The notes beneath the pieces were generated by a model. The model was not told the origin of the DNA and searched no databases. It saw only the letters and a list, made by a program, of their open reading frames with translations. Below are positions 1-9,073 of a DNA stretch of 64,000 nt, piece by piece; positions within the stretch are counted from its first letter, which is position 1, and each line of letters begins with the position of its first letter. The position numbers were made by a program, and so were the translations under genes. Source of the stretch: Pseudoxanthomonas sp. 3HH-4. GTDB taxonomy: Bacteria > Pseudomonadota > Gammaproteobacteria > Xanthomonadales > Xanthomonadaceae. The stretch spans positions 265,526 through 329,525 of the forward strand of contig NZ_VFPB01000004.1 of NCBI RefSeq assembly GCF_006716465.1, written 5' to 3'.

Positions 1-2202
1 ACGGTGATGCTGGATGCCGCCAATCCCGGCAACGGCACGGGCGGCACTGCCTACACGCACGCGTTCCTTGCCAGTGGCGGTGCATCGCCTTACCGCTTCC
101 AGCTTGTCGGCGGCGCTTTGCCGAGCGGGCTGAGCCTGGGCACGGATGGACGCATCACTGGCACGCCGACGGTGGCGGGCAACTTCACGTTGACCGTGGA
201 GGTGACCGACAGCAGCACGGGCACCGGCCCTTTCACGGCGCAGCAGCAGTACACGCTGCAGGTGGTGGCGCCGCAGATCGCGTTCGCGCTGCCCGCGTTG
301 CCGCAGGCGACGCATGCCAGCTCGTTCGACCAGACCTTGGCGGTAACGGGTGGCACCGCGCCGTACACCTACGCGGTGACGGCAGGCAGCCTGCCGCAGG
401 GCGTCGCGTTGAGTGCGGCGGGCGTGCTGTCGGGAACGCCGACGGCGTCGGGACGCTTCTTCTTCACGGTGGAGGCGCGTGATGCCAACGGCTTCACGGG
501 AGCTCAGGCGTACGAACTGGTCGTGGCGCAGGCGCTGCAGGCAATCACCGGCTTCAGTGCGAATCCGGCCACGCCGGTGTTCGCGCCGAACGGTACGTTC
601 GCGCTGGTGGCCAGCGGTGGCGCCTCCGGCAATCCGGTGGTGTTCGCGAGCACTACGGCACAGGTCTGCCAGGTGAGTGGTGCGACCGTCACCATGCTGG
701 CGGCCGGGCGCTGCAGCCTGACCGCCGACCAGGCTGGTGATGCGAACCACGAGGCCGCGCCGCAGGTGCGGCTGGACGTGGACATCGCGGCCGCCGTGCC
801 GACGCTCGTATGGCAGGAAGAACTGCGCAAGGTGTTCGGCGAGCCCGCCTTCGACCTGGTGAATCCCCAGAGCCCCAGCAGCGGTGCCTTCACCTTCACC
901 AGCAGCGATCCGGAGGTGGCCAGCATCAGCGGCCGCACGGTGACGCTGCATGCGGAAGGCACGACCGTCATCACGGCCACCCAGGCGGCGGCGGGCAGCT
1001 ACTCCGCGGCCAGCGTGGAGATGCGCCTGCAGGTGGAAGTGCGCCCTGATCCGACCCGGGACCCGGGTGTGGTCGGCCTGTTGCAGGCACAAGTGGATGC
1101 GAGCGTGCGCTTCGCCAACGCGCAGCAGTCGAACATCCGCGATCGCCTGCGCCAGGTGCGCAGCGGCGCCAACGGTTCGAGCAACAATGTCACGCTGGCC
1201 TATGCCGGTGGTGAAGAGCGCCAGGGGCTTTCGGTGCCCGTGGGGCAGGCCACGGGCGGCAGCCTGCCGGCGTTGCCGCAGGGGTGGGGGGCGTGGGCAT
1301 CGGGCACGGCGACGTTCGGCAAGAGTGGCCAGGCGGGCGGATACGACTTCCAGACCGATGGCCTCACGCTGGGTGCGGACCGCGCCATCGGCGAACAGAT
1401 GCTGGTCGGCGTTGCGGGCAGCCTGGCGCGGAACGACAGCGATCTGGACGGCACGGCTTCGCGCCTGAAGGCCGACCAGCGTTCGCTGGCGCTCTATGGT
1501 CTGTGGCGCGCGGGCGAGCATGTGTTCGTGGACGGCATGCTGGCCACAGGGCGCCTGGACTTCGACATCCGCCGCTGGAGCGACGATGCCGGGGCGATGG
1601 GCACGGCGGTGCGCGACGGCAAGCAATGGTTCGGTTCGCTGGCCTTCGGCTACGAGCATCGTGGCGAGCGCATGGCGCTGACTACCTACGGTCGCTTCGA
1701 TGTCAGCCACACCACGCTGGAGGCCTATCGCGAGTACGGGATGGACATCTACGACCTGGCCTATCGGCGCCAGGTGGTGGAGAACAGCACCGTCGCGCTG
1801 GGCCTGGAGGGCAGCTACCGCTTCGGTGGTGACGACGGGCGCTACCGTCCGTTCTGGAGCCTGGAATATCGCCAGGCGCTGGAGGACAAGGGAGAGGCCG
1901 CGATGAACTATGTCGTGTGGCCGCACCCCACCGACTATCGCCTGGACATGCAGAGCTACAACGACGACGCGCTGTCGTTGTCGGCAGGGCTGGACATCAA
2001 GCTGCGCCCGGGCTGGCTGCTGTCGCTGCTGTTCGGCCACGAGCAGGCCAGCAACAGCACGCAGGGCAGCAGCCTGGGTCTGCGCCTGTCGTATGGCGGT
2101 CAGTCGAGTGGCGGCTTCGTGCCCGATGAAGGGACGATGGCCCGCGACGCCGGGCGCCGCTGCGGTCGCCGCTGTCCCGAACAGGGCGATGCGCCGCGCT
2201 GA
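1..2202 (+). CDS. Autotransporter with Ig-like passenger repeats (5' end outside window)
   Basis: The reading frame is open from the first base, so the true start lies upstream; 733 codons are visible. The visible passenger has two He_PIG-type Ig modules (about residues 10-88 and 89-175, each with the PxGLSL/GVALS...G.ITGTP signature), then two further beta-rich Ig-like modules to about residue 350. After a linker, residues ~430-690 look like an autotransporter beta-barrel: alternating aromatic strands, with GLRLSYGG as the probable last strand. This would be a type V secreted surface protein of the outer membrane. Oddly, about 38 polar, Arg/Cys-containing residues follow the last strand, whereas barrels normally end in an aromatic residue. 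A rho-independent terminator follows at 2230. Confidence 0.85.
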   Translation, partial: TVMLDAANPGNGTGGTAYTHAFLASGGASPYRFQLVGGALPSGLSLGTDGRITGTPTVAGNFTLTVEVTDSSTGTGPFTAQQQYTLQVVAPQIAFALPALPQATHASSFDQTLAVTGGTAPYTYAVTAGSLPQGVALSAAGVLSGTPTASGRFFFTVEARDANGFTGAQAYELVVAQALQAITGFSANPATPVFAPNGTFALVASGGASGNPVVFASTTAQVCQVSGATVTMLAAGRCSLTADQAGDANHEAAPQVRLDVDIAAAVPTLVWQEELRKVFGEPAFDLVNPQSPSSGAFTFTSSDPEVASISGRTVTLHAEGTTVITATQAAAGSYSAASVEMRLQVEVRPDPTRDPGVVGLLQAQVDASVRFANAQQSNIRDRLRQVRSGANGSSNNVTLAYAGGEERQGLSVPVGQATGGSLPALPQGWGAWASGTATFGKSGQAGGYDFQTDGLTLGADRAIGEQMLVGVAGSLARNDSDLDGTASRLKADQRSLALYGLWRAGEHVFVDGMLATGRLDFDIRRWSDDAGAMGTAVRDGKQWFGSLAFGYEHRGERMALTTYGRFDVSHTTLEAYREYGMDIYDLAYRRQVVENSTVALGLEGSYRFGGDDGRYRPFWSLEYRQALEDKGEAAMNYVVWPHPTDYRLDMQSYNDDALSLSAGLDIKLRPGWLLSLLFGHEQASNSTQGSSLGLRLSYGGQSSGGFVPDEGTMARDAGRRCGRRCPEQGDAPR

Positions 2203-2229
2203 CCCGCCGACGCTCCTCCCGATCCAGAC

Positions 2230-2260
2230 GAAGCCCGGCCTTGCGCCGGGTTTCGTTTTT
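2230..2260 (+). terminator. Rho-independent terminator after the autotransporter gene
   Basis: A 10-bp stem (2230-2239 with 2245-2254; one G-T pair) and a 5-nt loop are followed by GTTTTT. It lies 28 bases after the stop codon of the autotransporter gene. Confidence 0.85.
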
Positions 2261-2428
2261 GCCGCCCAAGGACCGCCTTCCGCGGCCGCTCAGGGACAGG
2301 TCCGGCGCCCGCGGACTTTGCCGAACCTGCGGCCAACCTCTGGCACGGTCGTCATGGCAGAAGGGGCCGCTATGCTCCCGGGCACGCCTGCGCGCGACGC
2401 GCATCTGTCCTGTTTCCGGAGAACGCCC

Positions 2429-4552
2429 TTGAAGAAGACCCTGCTGACTACCGCCACCCTGCTGGCGCTGTCCCTGGCCGGCCCGTTGTCTGCGCACGAA
2501 GATGATGGTTGCCTGGACGATGGCTGCACCGTGCGGTCGCTGTTTGCCGAAGCGGGCAGCACGGGCACGCCCGCCGCCGGATCCACGATCGCCGCCAAGC
2601 GCTTCGGCGGTTGGGGCATCGACACCGCCGGCATGGATCGCAAGGCCGCACCGGGCGCGGACTTTTTCCGCTACGTCAGCGGCACCTGGACCGATACCAC
2701 GCAGATCCCGGCCGACCGTTCCAGCTATGGCGGCTTCGCCATCCTGCGCGACCTGTCCGAAGCGCGCCTGCGCGTGCTGGTGGAAGGCTATGCGCTGGGT
2801 GACCCGTCCACGGGCGGCGATGCGGCGAAGATCGCCGCGCTCTACCAGGGGTTCATGGACGAGAAGACCGTCGAGGCACTGGGCGCGAAGCCCCTGCAGC
2901 CGGTGCTGGCCGACATCCGCGCGGCGAAGGACAACGACGCGCTGGCGCGGCTGATGGGCCGCCGTGGCAGCTTCAACGACAGCTTCTTCAACCTCAGCGT
3001 CACCGACGACCAGAAAGACCCGGACCGCTACACGCTGTACCTGAGCCAGGGTGGCCTGGGTCTGGGCGACCGCGAGATGTACCTGCGCGACAACTTCAAA
3101 CCGCAGCGCGAGCGTTACGAAGCCTACATCGCGCAGATGCTGCAGCTGGCCGGCTGGGACAGGCCGCAGGACAACGCGAAGGCGATCCTGGCACTTGAAA
3201 CGCGTATCGCCGAGGCGCACTGGACGCGTGCCGAGAGCCGCAACCGCGACAAGACCTACAACCCGCTGGCGATGGCCGAGTTCGCGACGAAGTCCCCGGG
3301 GTTCCCGTGGGCGGACTTCTTCAAGGCCGCCGGCGTCGACGGGGCGGGCCGCGCGGTGATCCGCCAGGACAGCGCCATTCCGAAGATCGCCGCGATCTTC
3401 GCCGACACCGACGTGGCTACGCTGCAGGCGTGGCAAGCCTTCCACGCGACCGACAACGCCGCGCCGCTGCTGTCGAAGGATTTCTCCGTCGCTCAGTACG
3501 AGTTCCGCGACAAGTTCCTGTCCGGCCAGCCGCAGCAGCGCGAGCGCTGGAAGCGGGGCGTCGCGTTCTCGGAGAGCGCGATGGGCGAGGCCATCGGCCG
3601 CGATTACGTGAAGCTGTATTTCCCGCCGGATGCCAAGGCCAAGATGGACGCGCTGGTGGCCAACGTGAAGGCGGCCATGGGCGCGCGCCTGGACACGCTG
3701 GCGTGGATGAGCCCGGCCACCAAGGCGGAGGCGCACGCCAAGCTGGCCGGCTTCGGCTTGAAGATCGGCCACCCCGACACGTACCGCGATTACAGCGCGC
3801 TGGTGGTGAAAAACGGCGACCTGTTCGGTAATGCCCTGCGTTCACAGCAGTTCGAGTGGGACTATCGCCGCAATCGCATCGGCAAGGCGGTGGACAAGGG
3901 CGAGTGGGGCATGACCCCGCAGACGGTGAACGCCTATTACAACTCGGTGAAGAACGAGATCGTGTTCCCGGCCGCCATCCTGCAGCCGCCGTTCTTCGAT
4001 CCGGACGCCGATCCAGCGGTGAACTACGGTGGCATCGGTGGCGTGATCGGCCACGAGATCATCCACGGCTTCGATGACCAGGGCCGCAAGTCCGACGGCA
4101 AGGGCCTGCTGCGCGACTGGTGGACGGCCGACGATGCCGCCAAGTTCGAAGTGCAGGCCGCCAAGCTGGGTGCGCAGTACGAGGCCTATGCGTTCCCGCA
4201 GCTGCCTGGCATGCACATCAATGGGCGCGTGGCGATGGGCGAGAACATCGGTGACCTGGGTGGCCTGACCATCGCACTGGAGGCCTACCATCGTTCGCTG
4301 GACGGCAAGCCGGCGCCGGTGATTGATGGCTTCACCGGCGACCAGCGTTTCTTCATGAGTTGGGGCCAGGTATGGCGCACGCTGTGGCGCGACGACGCCC
4401 TGCGCCAGCAGCTGGTCAACGGCACGCATTCGCCCGGCCACATCCGCGCCTTCGCCCCGCTGCGCAACATCGATGCGTGGTACGACGCCTTCGGCGTGAA
4501 GCAGGGCGACCCGCTGTACATCGCGCCGCAGGACCGCGTGCGGATCTGGTGA
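2429..4552 (+). CDS. pepO: Exported M13 family zinc metallopeptidase (neprilysin/PepO type)
   Basis: Predicted secreted or periplasmic endopeptidase of 707 residues, a normal length for M13. The zinc site HEIIH is at residues 542-546 and the third-ligand motif ENIGD starts at residue 605; NAYYNS, a substrate-binding motif of the family, precedes them, and the protein ends in the typical RVRIW. I chose a TTG start at 2429: GGAGA lies 6 bases upstream, and it gives a clean signal peptide (KKTLLTTATLLALSLAGPLSA). The frame stays open further upstream, but that part is unlike any exported protein. A strong hairpin follows the stop at 4568. Confidence 0.93.
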   Translation: MKKTLLTTATLLALSLAGPLSAHEDDGCLDDGCTVRSLFAEAGSTGTPAAGSTIAAKRFGGWGIDTAGMDRKAAPGADFFRYVSGTWTDTTQIPADRSSYGGFAILRDLSEARLRVLVEGYALGDPSTGGDAAKIAALYQGFMDEKTVEALGAKPLQPVLADIRAAKDNDALARLMGRRGSFNDSFFNLSVTDDQKDPDRYTLYLSQGGLGLGDREMYLRDNFKPQRERYEAYIAQMLQLAGWDRPQDNAKAILALETRIAEAHWTRAESRNRDKTYNPLAMAEFATKSPGFPWADFFKAAGVDGAGRAVIRQDSAIPKIAAIFADTDVATLQAWQAFHATDNAAPLLSKDFSVAQYEFRDKFLSGQPQQRERWKRGVAFSESAMGEAIGRDYVKLYFPPDAKAKMDALVANVKAAMGARLDTLAWMSPATKAEAHAKLAGFGLKIGHPDTYRDYSALVVKNGDLFGNALRSQQFEWDYRRNRIGKAVDKGEWGMTPQTVNAYYNSVKNEIVFPAAILQPPFFDPDADPAVNYGGIGGVIGHEIIHGFDDQGRKSDGKGLLRDWWTADDAAKFEVQAAKLGAQYEAYAFPQLPGMHINGRVAMGENIGDLGGLTIALEAYHRSLDGKPAPVIDGFTGDQRFFMSWGQVWRTLWRDDALRQQLVNGTHSPGHIRAFAPLRNIDAWYDAFGVKQGDPLYIAPQDRVRIW

Positions 4553-4567
4553 TCCGATGACGCTGCG

Positions 4568-4597
4568 GGAAGGTGGGAGCCCGTGCTCCCGCCTTCC
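4568..4597 (+). terminator. Probable terminator hairpin after the M13 peptidase gene
   Basis: A 13-bp stem (4568-4580 with 4585-4597, one mismatch) and a CCGT loop begin 16 bases past the pepO stop. The T-run is poor. The hairpin argues against translation of thpR starting inside it at GTG 4583. Confidence 0.6.
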
Positions 4598-4672
4598 TTG
4601 TCAGTGCGTTGCAGGGTTGCATCGTCCGACGCACGCACCGATGATGAGGCGATTGTTCCACGCCCGCGTGCC

Positions 4673-5266
4673 ATGTCATCCCGTTCTGCTTCCACTCCGC
4701 AAGGCGACCTGTTCGGCGGCCCGCAACCGGGCCGGCTGCATCGGCTGTTCTTTGCGCTGGTGCCCTCTGCGAGCGAATGCGAAGCGCTGCGGCACCGTGC
4801 CGAGGATCTCAAGGCGACGTATCCGCAGGCGCGCTGGGTGCGGCCGGAACGCTACCACCTGACGCTGCATTTCCTTGGCGAAAGCGATGGGCCTCGCGAG
4901 GACATGGTCCGCACGGCGCATGACGCCATGCAGGGCTGGCAGCCGGAGCCCCTTGGCATCACCCTCGACCATCTGCTGTGCCTGGGCAATCCGAAGAATC
5001 CCGCGCTGACGCTGGCGGCATTGCGCCCTTCGCCCGCGACGGTCGCCTTCTGGCGCGAGCTGCAGCAGCGCCTGCTGCGCGCGGGCTTCAAGCAGCACGT
5101 CGGGCGCAGCTTCGTGCCGCACCTGACGCTGGCTTATGTGCCGCCGCGCACCGTACCGGTGGATGTGCCGCCTGTCGTGCTGCATCCGCAGGAGGTGCAG
5201 CTGCTGCAGAGCATCGAGGGTGAGGCGGACTACCAACGCCTGGGTGAGTGGCCGCTGGCAGGCTAG
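4673..5266 (+). CDS. thpR: RNA 2',3'-cyclic phosphodiesterase (2'-5' RNA ligase family)
   Basis: Cytoplasmic 2H phosphoesterase of 197 residues that opens 2',3'-cyclic phosphates on RNA ends and can join 2'-5' bonds in vitro. Both catalytic HxTx motifs are present: HLTL at residue 62 and HLTL at residue 150, spaced as in the family. The start ATG at 4673 is preferred because the only earlier in-frame start (GTG 4583) lies in the preceding terminator hairpin. No strong ribosome site is visible. It appears to be a single gene. Confidence 0.88.
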   Translation: MSSRSASTPQGDLFGGPQPGRLHRLFFALVPSASECEALRHRAEDLKATYPQARWVRPERYHLTLHFLGESDGPREDMVRTAHDAMQGWQPEPLGITLDHLLCLGNPKNPALTLAALRPSPATVAFWRELQQRLLRAGFKQHVGRSFVPHLTLAYVPPRTVPVDVPPVVLHPQEVQLLQSIEGEADYQRLGEWPLAG

Positions 5267-5447
5267 CCTTCCGGCAAGGCCGTGCAGCGCGACTTCATGG
5301 GCCGGCGGATGTAATCCCACGTCACTGCGACGTGCGTTCGTCGGTCCAGCCCCGCACTCCGCCCAATGCATGGCCGGCGGAGGGCGCTGTGCCGCGTTCA
5401 GCTGGGCACCCGGAATCATCCGGCGACCATCGAACGAGGAACCTGAC

Positions 5448-5885
5448 ATGAAACGCTTGCCATTGCTGTGGGTACTGCTGCTGTGCGTGCTGTCCTTCCC
5501 GCTGTCCGCGCAGGACCGCAGCTATACCGAGGGCCCGGTCATGGAGGTCACGGCCGTGAAGATCATGGATGGCCAGTTCGACAACTACATGAAGCACCTG
5601 CAGGGCCAGTACAAGCGTGTCATGGAGGCGCAGAAAGAGGCCGGGATCATCCTCGGCTACGCGATCTATTCCACCCAGGCACGCCGGCCGGATGAGCCGG
5701 ACCTCTATCTGACCGTGGTCTATCCGAACATGGCCGCCTTCGATGGCCTGCGTGACCGTTCGGAAGCCGTCTCCGGCAAGGTCACCGGGCAGAACACGGC
5801 ACAGGCGAACACGGCCTACGCCGATCGCGGCAAGATGCGCCAGATCCTGGGCAGCAACCTGGTCCGCGAACTGAAGTTGAAGTAG
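5448..5885 (+). CDS. Exported hypothetical protein
   Basis: 145 residues with a signal peptide (KRLPLLWVLLLCVLSFPLSA, cleavage near residue 21). The mature part begins with EVTAVKIMDGQFDNYMKHL and continues as alternating helix and strand, which resembles a ferredoxin-like alpha/beta dimeric-barrel fold. That is a fold impression only; I recognise no catalytic residues. ATG 5448 is preceded by AGGA at 5437-5440 with 7-base spacing. The gene stands alone, convergent with the next one. Confidence 0.8.
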   Translation: MKRLPLLWVLLLCVLSFPLSAQDRSYTEGPVMEVTAVKIMDGQFDNYMKHLQGQYKRVMEAQKEAGIILGYAIYSTQARRPDEPDLYLTVVYPNMAAFDGLRDRSEAVSGKVTGQNTAQANTAYADRGKMRQILGSNLVRELKLK

Positions 5886-5939
5886 CCACACGCGCGGGTC
5901 CGCACCTTCGGGCGTGGTCCCGCGTCGCTATGCCGGCGC

Positions 5940-7013
5940 CTAGTGCCCCTGCCTGCGCAATGTATCCAGCTTGGCCTGGTAGAGCGCGCGGGTGTCGCCC
6001 TGGCTGAGTTGGCCCGCGCGCGCCAATGCCTTTCCTGCACGCCGGTGGTCGCCCTGCAGGAAGTACACGCGGGCGAGACCGAAGTGGAAGCGGTGTTCGC
6101 CTTCGTACAACTGGATGGCCTTGCGGTAGTGGGTGGCGGCGCGCACCAAGTCACCGTCGCGCTCGAAGCCGGCGGCCAGCAGGAAATGGTGGAACGGGTC
6201 GCGGGCCTGCACGGCATCCAACCGCTTCTGCAAGGGGCGCGCGGCCTCAACGTCGCCCGCACGCTGGTAGAACGTGACCAGATTGAACAGGGCGCCGGGG
6301 TTGTCGGCGTCGAGGTCGAGCGCACGTCGGTAAGCCTGCTCGGCACGCACTGCAGCGCCGCCGCGCAGATGGATCACGCCGAAGTTGCTCCAACTGGTGG
6401 CGTAACCGGGGTCCAGGGTCAGGGCCATCTCCGCATGGCGCAAGGCATCGACCTGCGCGCCGTGTTCCAGCAACGCTACCGCACGGTTGTTGTAGTAGTG
6501 GGCGATGAGACGGGCGTCGTGGATCGGTTCCGGTGGCTTGCGGGTGATGACCTCGTTCCACGCGACATCGACGGTGAAGCGACGCTCGCGAATGCGCACG
6601 CCGGCATTGACGTGCTGGGTGCGGTAGAGGGTGTTGTGGTCCTGTCGCCAGGCCAGGGTTTCGTCGACCTGCTGCGCGTAGGCATCGAGCCCTGCCTCGC
6701 GCGCCAGCGCCACCGTCAGCAGGGTGAAGCTCATGCAGTTTGCCTGGCGCGTGGCGTAGGCCTCGGCCACGGTGTGGTTGGCATCGGGGTGGTAGCTCAT
6801 GCCCAGCCCCCGGGGGCTGAAGAGGAAGTCGACCATCCGCTCAAGCCGGGCGTGCGGGAGGCGGGTGTGATCGAGGACCTGTTCGCGGAACTGCTGCTTC
6901 AGCGGTTCCGGTACTGCCAGCACGTCGGCGGCAGCAGGAAGTGGGGCGCCTTGGGCCAGCGCCGAGAGGGCCGACGACGCCAGCAGCAGGGTGCCGAGCC
7001 ATTTCGTCCACAT
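5940..7013 (-). CDS. Exported transglutaminase-like protein with TPR repeats
   Basis: 357 residues with a signal peptide (KWLGTLLLASSALSALA). The middle carries a transglutaminase-like cysteine-protease core with a plausible triad: Cys93 in QANCMSF, His134 in RTQHVNAG and Asp149 in FTVDVAW. From about residue 165 to the end there are about five tetratricopeptide repeats (typical ALxLDPGYATSWSNFGVIHLRGG). Such proteins often act on the cell wall or as periplasmic adaptors; the substrate here is unknown. The start at 7013 has GGAGG just upstream. The open frame continues upstream, but that part is antisense to the M24 peptidase gene and is not coding. Confidence 0.85.
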   Translation of the reverse strand: MWTKWLGTLLLASSALSALAQGAPLPAAADVLAVPEPLKQQFREQVLDHTRLPHARLERMVDFLFSPRGLGMSYHPDANHTVAEAYATRQANCMSFTLLTVALAREAGLDAYAQQVDETLAWRQDHNTLYRTQHVNAGVRIRERRFTVDVAWNEVITRKPPEPIHDARLIAHYYNNRAVALLEHGAQVDALRHAEMALTLDPGYATSWSNFGVIHLRGGAAVRAEQAYRRALDLDADNPGALFNLVTFYQRAGDVEAARPLQKRLDAVQARDPFHHFLLAAGFERDGDLVRAATHYRKAIQLYEGEHRFHFGLARVYFLQGDHRRAGKALARAGQLSQGDTRALYQAKLDTLRRQGH

Positions 7014-7160
7014 TGCCCACCTCCGGGTCCCGCATCGGGACGCGTCCGCGTAGCCGGAGTGTAGTCCCGCATCGCAGTGCGGCATGAACCGTCCCGGCAG
7101 CGTTGACGCGATCATCATGGGACGGCTAGCGTCAGGGCCCTTTCGCCCGAGGCGTCCCGC

Positions 7161-8519
7161 ATGCGCGTTGCCAATTCCTTGCTCCTGTTGCTGGCCGGCC
7201 TGGCGTCGGCGCCCAGCGGACACGCCGCAGCGGTGCCGCAGCAGGGGCGGGACGGGATCGACGTGGGAGCGGTGCTGTCGCCGCGGGACCGCGTGGAGCC
7301 CGAGAACCGCATGCTCCGCGAGCGGCTCGACACCCTGCTGCCACGGTTGATGCGTGATGCCGACCTCGACATGTGGGTGGTGATCGCGCGCGAGTACGCC
7401 GAGGACCCGGTCTACTTCACGCTGGTGCCGCAACCGGCCCATGCGGCGCGCCGGACCACGATGCTGGTGTTCCATCGCCAGCCGGACGGCAGCGTGCAGC
7501 GGCTGTCCATCAACCGGTACCCGTTCGGCGCACCCTACGAGACGGCGTGGTCCGGCGGAGACCTCAATGCGCAGTGGAAGGCGCTGGGGGCGCTGATCAC
7601 TGCGCGCGACCCGCGCAGGATCGGCATCAACGTCTCCGGCGAGTGGGCGGTCGCCGATGGCCTGACGCACGCGCTGCACGAGCGCCTGCTGTCGGTGCTG
7701 CCGGCTGCGCTGCACGCCAGGCTCGTGCCGGCGGAGACGCTGGTCGTCCGCTGGATGGAAACCCGCACGGCGGGAGAGCTCGCGGCGTATCCGCATATCG
7801 TGTCGCTCGCACGCGGCGTGATCGCCGAAGCGTTCTCGGGTCGGGTCATCACGCCCGGCGTCACCACCACGAATGACGTGGCCTGGTACATCCGGGAGCG
7901 CTTCGAGTCGTTGGGGCTGGCGCCGTGGTTCATGCCGGACGTGAACCTGCAGCGGGCGGGCACGGCGTGCGCCGACGATGCGCCGTTCTGTGGCGAAGAA
8001 GGCGTGATCCAGCCCGGCGATGTGCTGCACACCGATGTGGGGCTGTGCTATCTCAAGCTCTGCACCGATACGCAGGAAATGGCCTACGTGGCACATGCGG
8101 GCGAAGCCGGGGTGCCTGCCGGGTTGCGTGCGGCGCTGGCACAGGGCAACCGCTGGCAGGACACGCTGACCGGCCAGTTCGTCGCCGGCCGCACGGGCAA
8201 CGAGATCCTGGCGGCGACGCAGCGCGAGGTGGCGCGCCATGACCTGCGCGCGGCCACCTATTCGCATCCCGTGGGGTTCGTGGGCCACGCACCGGGGCCG
8301 ACGGTCGGCATGTGGGACAACCAGGGTCCCACCGCGGGGCAGGGCGACTGGCCGCTGCATGCCGATACGGTCTACGCCATCGAGGGCAACGTGAAGGCAC
8401 GCGTCCCGGAGTGGGGCGGGCAGAACGTGCAGGTCAAGCTGGAGCAGATGGCCGTGTTCGATGGCCGGAGGGTGGTCTATCTGGCGGGGCGCCAGGTGGT
8501 CTGGCACGTGGTGCGGTGA
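7161..8519 (+). CDS. Exported M24 family metallopeptidase (Xaa-Pro aminopeptidase-like)
   Basis: 452 residues with an N-terminal signal peptide (RVANSLLLLLAGLASAPSGHA). The C-terminal half is a creatinase/prolidase 'pita-bread' fold. The metal ligands can be followed in order: Asp in HTDVG, Asp in CTDTQE, His in VGFVGHAPGP, Glu in YAIEGNV and Glu in VKLEQMAV. It would remove N-terminal residues next to proline in periplasmic peptides, but substrate preference cannot be read from sequence. It is divergent from the transglutaminase/TPR gene, with a 147-base shared upstream region. Confidence 0.87.
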   Translation: MRVANSLLLLLAGLASAPSGHAAAVPQQGRDGIDVGAVLSPRDRVEPENRMLRERLDTLLPRLMRDADLDMWVVIAREYAEDPVYFTLVPQPAHAARRTTMLVFHRQPDGSVQRLSINRYPFGAPYETAWSGGDLNAQWKALGALITARDPRRIGINVSGEWAVADGLTHALHERLLSVLPAALHARLVPAETLVVRWMETRTAGELAAYPHIVSLARGVIAEAFSGRVITPGVTTTNDVAWYIRERFESLGLAPWFMPDVNLQRAGTACADDAPFCGEEGVIQPGDVLHTDVGLCYLKLCTDTQEMAYVAHAGEAGVPAGLRAALAQGNRWQDTLTGQFVAGRTGNEILAATQREVARHDLRAATYSHPVGFVGHAPGPTVGMWDNQGPTAGQGDWPLHADTVYAIEGNVKARVPEWGGQNVQVKLEQMAVFDGRRVVYLAGRQVVWHVVR

Positions 8520-8551
8520 CGCGCCGGACGCGCGGGCGGTAGGATGCCCGC

Positions 8552-8992
8552 ATGAGCGCCGATGCCCACCTGATCGCCTGCCCGCACTGCGCGGCGATGA
8601 ACCGTGTGCCGCCGGCGCGGCTGGTCGAGACGCCCAACTGCGGGCGCTGCCACCATCCCTTGTTCACCGGCCTGCCGCTGGCGCTGGGCGAGGCGGACTT
8701 CGACCGGCACGCCCTGCGCAGCACGCTGCCGTTGCTGGTGGATTTCTGGGCGCCGTGGTGCGGGCCCTGCCTGCAGATGGCCCCGCATTTCCAGCAGGCG
8801 GCGGGCGTGCTGGAGCCCGCGATGCGGCTGGCCAAGGTGGACACGGAAGCGTGTCCGGGACTGGGAAACCGCTTCGGCATCCGCAGCATCCCCACGATGG
8901 TGCTGCTGCAGGGCGGCCGCGAGCTCGCCAGGCAGAGCGGGGCGATGTCGGCGGAAGCGATCGTGAGGTGGGCGCGGGGGCTGTTGGGGTGA
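8552..8992 (+). CDS. trxC: Thioredoxin 2 (zinc-containing thioredoxin)
   Basis: 146 residues. The N-terminal zinc ribbon has two CxxC pairs (CPHC at 10-13, CGRC at 30-33), which distinguishes TrxC from TrxA. The thioredoxin active site WCGPC has cysteines 70 and 73, and the cis-proline is in SIPTMVL. It is a cytoplasmic disulfide reductase, usually linked to oxidative stress. It begins 32 bases after the M24 peptidase stop, so the two may share a transcript. Confidence 0.95.
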   Translation: MSADAHLIACPHCAAMNRVPPARLVETPNCGRCHHPLFTGLPLALGEADFDRHALRSTLPLLVDFWAPWCGPCLQMAPHFQQAAGVLEPAMRLAKVDTEACPGLGNRFGIRSIPTMVLLQGGRELARQSGAMSAEAIVRWARGLLG

Positions 8993-9073
8993 GGAAGCGA
9001 CGGGCGCGCACAGGCAGGGCGGAGTTTGGCAAGGCTGGAATTTGATGAGCATGGCTCATCGGACGGTGGTGGT

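Noticed and set aside
1997-3772. 591-codon minus-strand frame over the autotransporter end and M13 gene
   Set aside because: Antisense to two genes with clear domains; composition is typical of a shadow frame.
4583-4672. Earlier GTG start for thpR
   Set aside because: It sits inside the pepO terminator hairpin and adds 30 residues not typical of the family.
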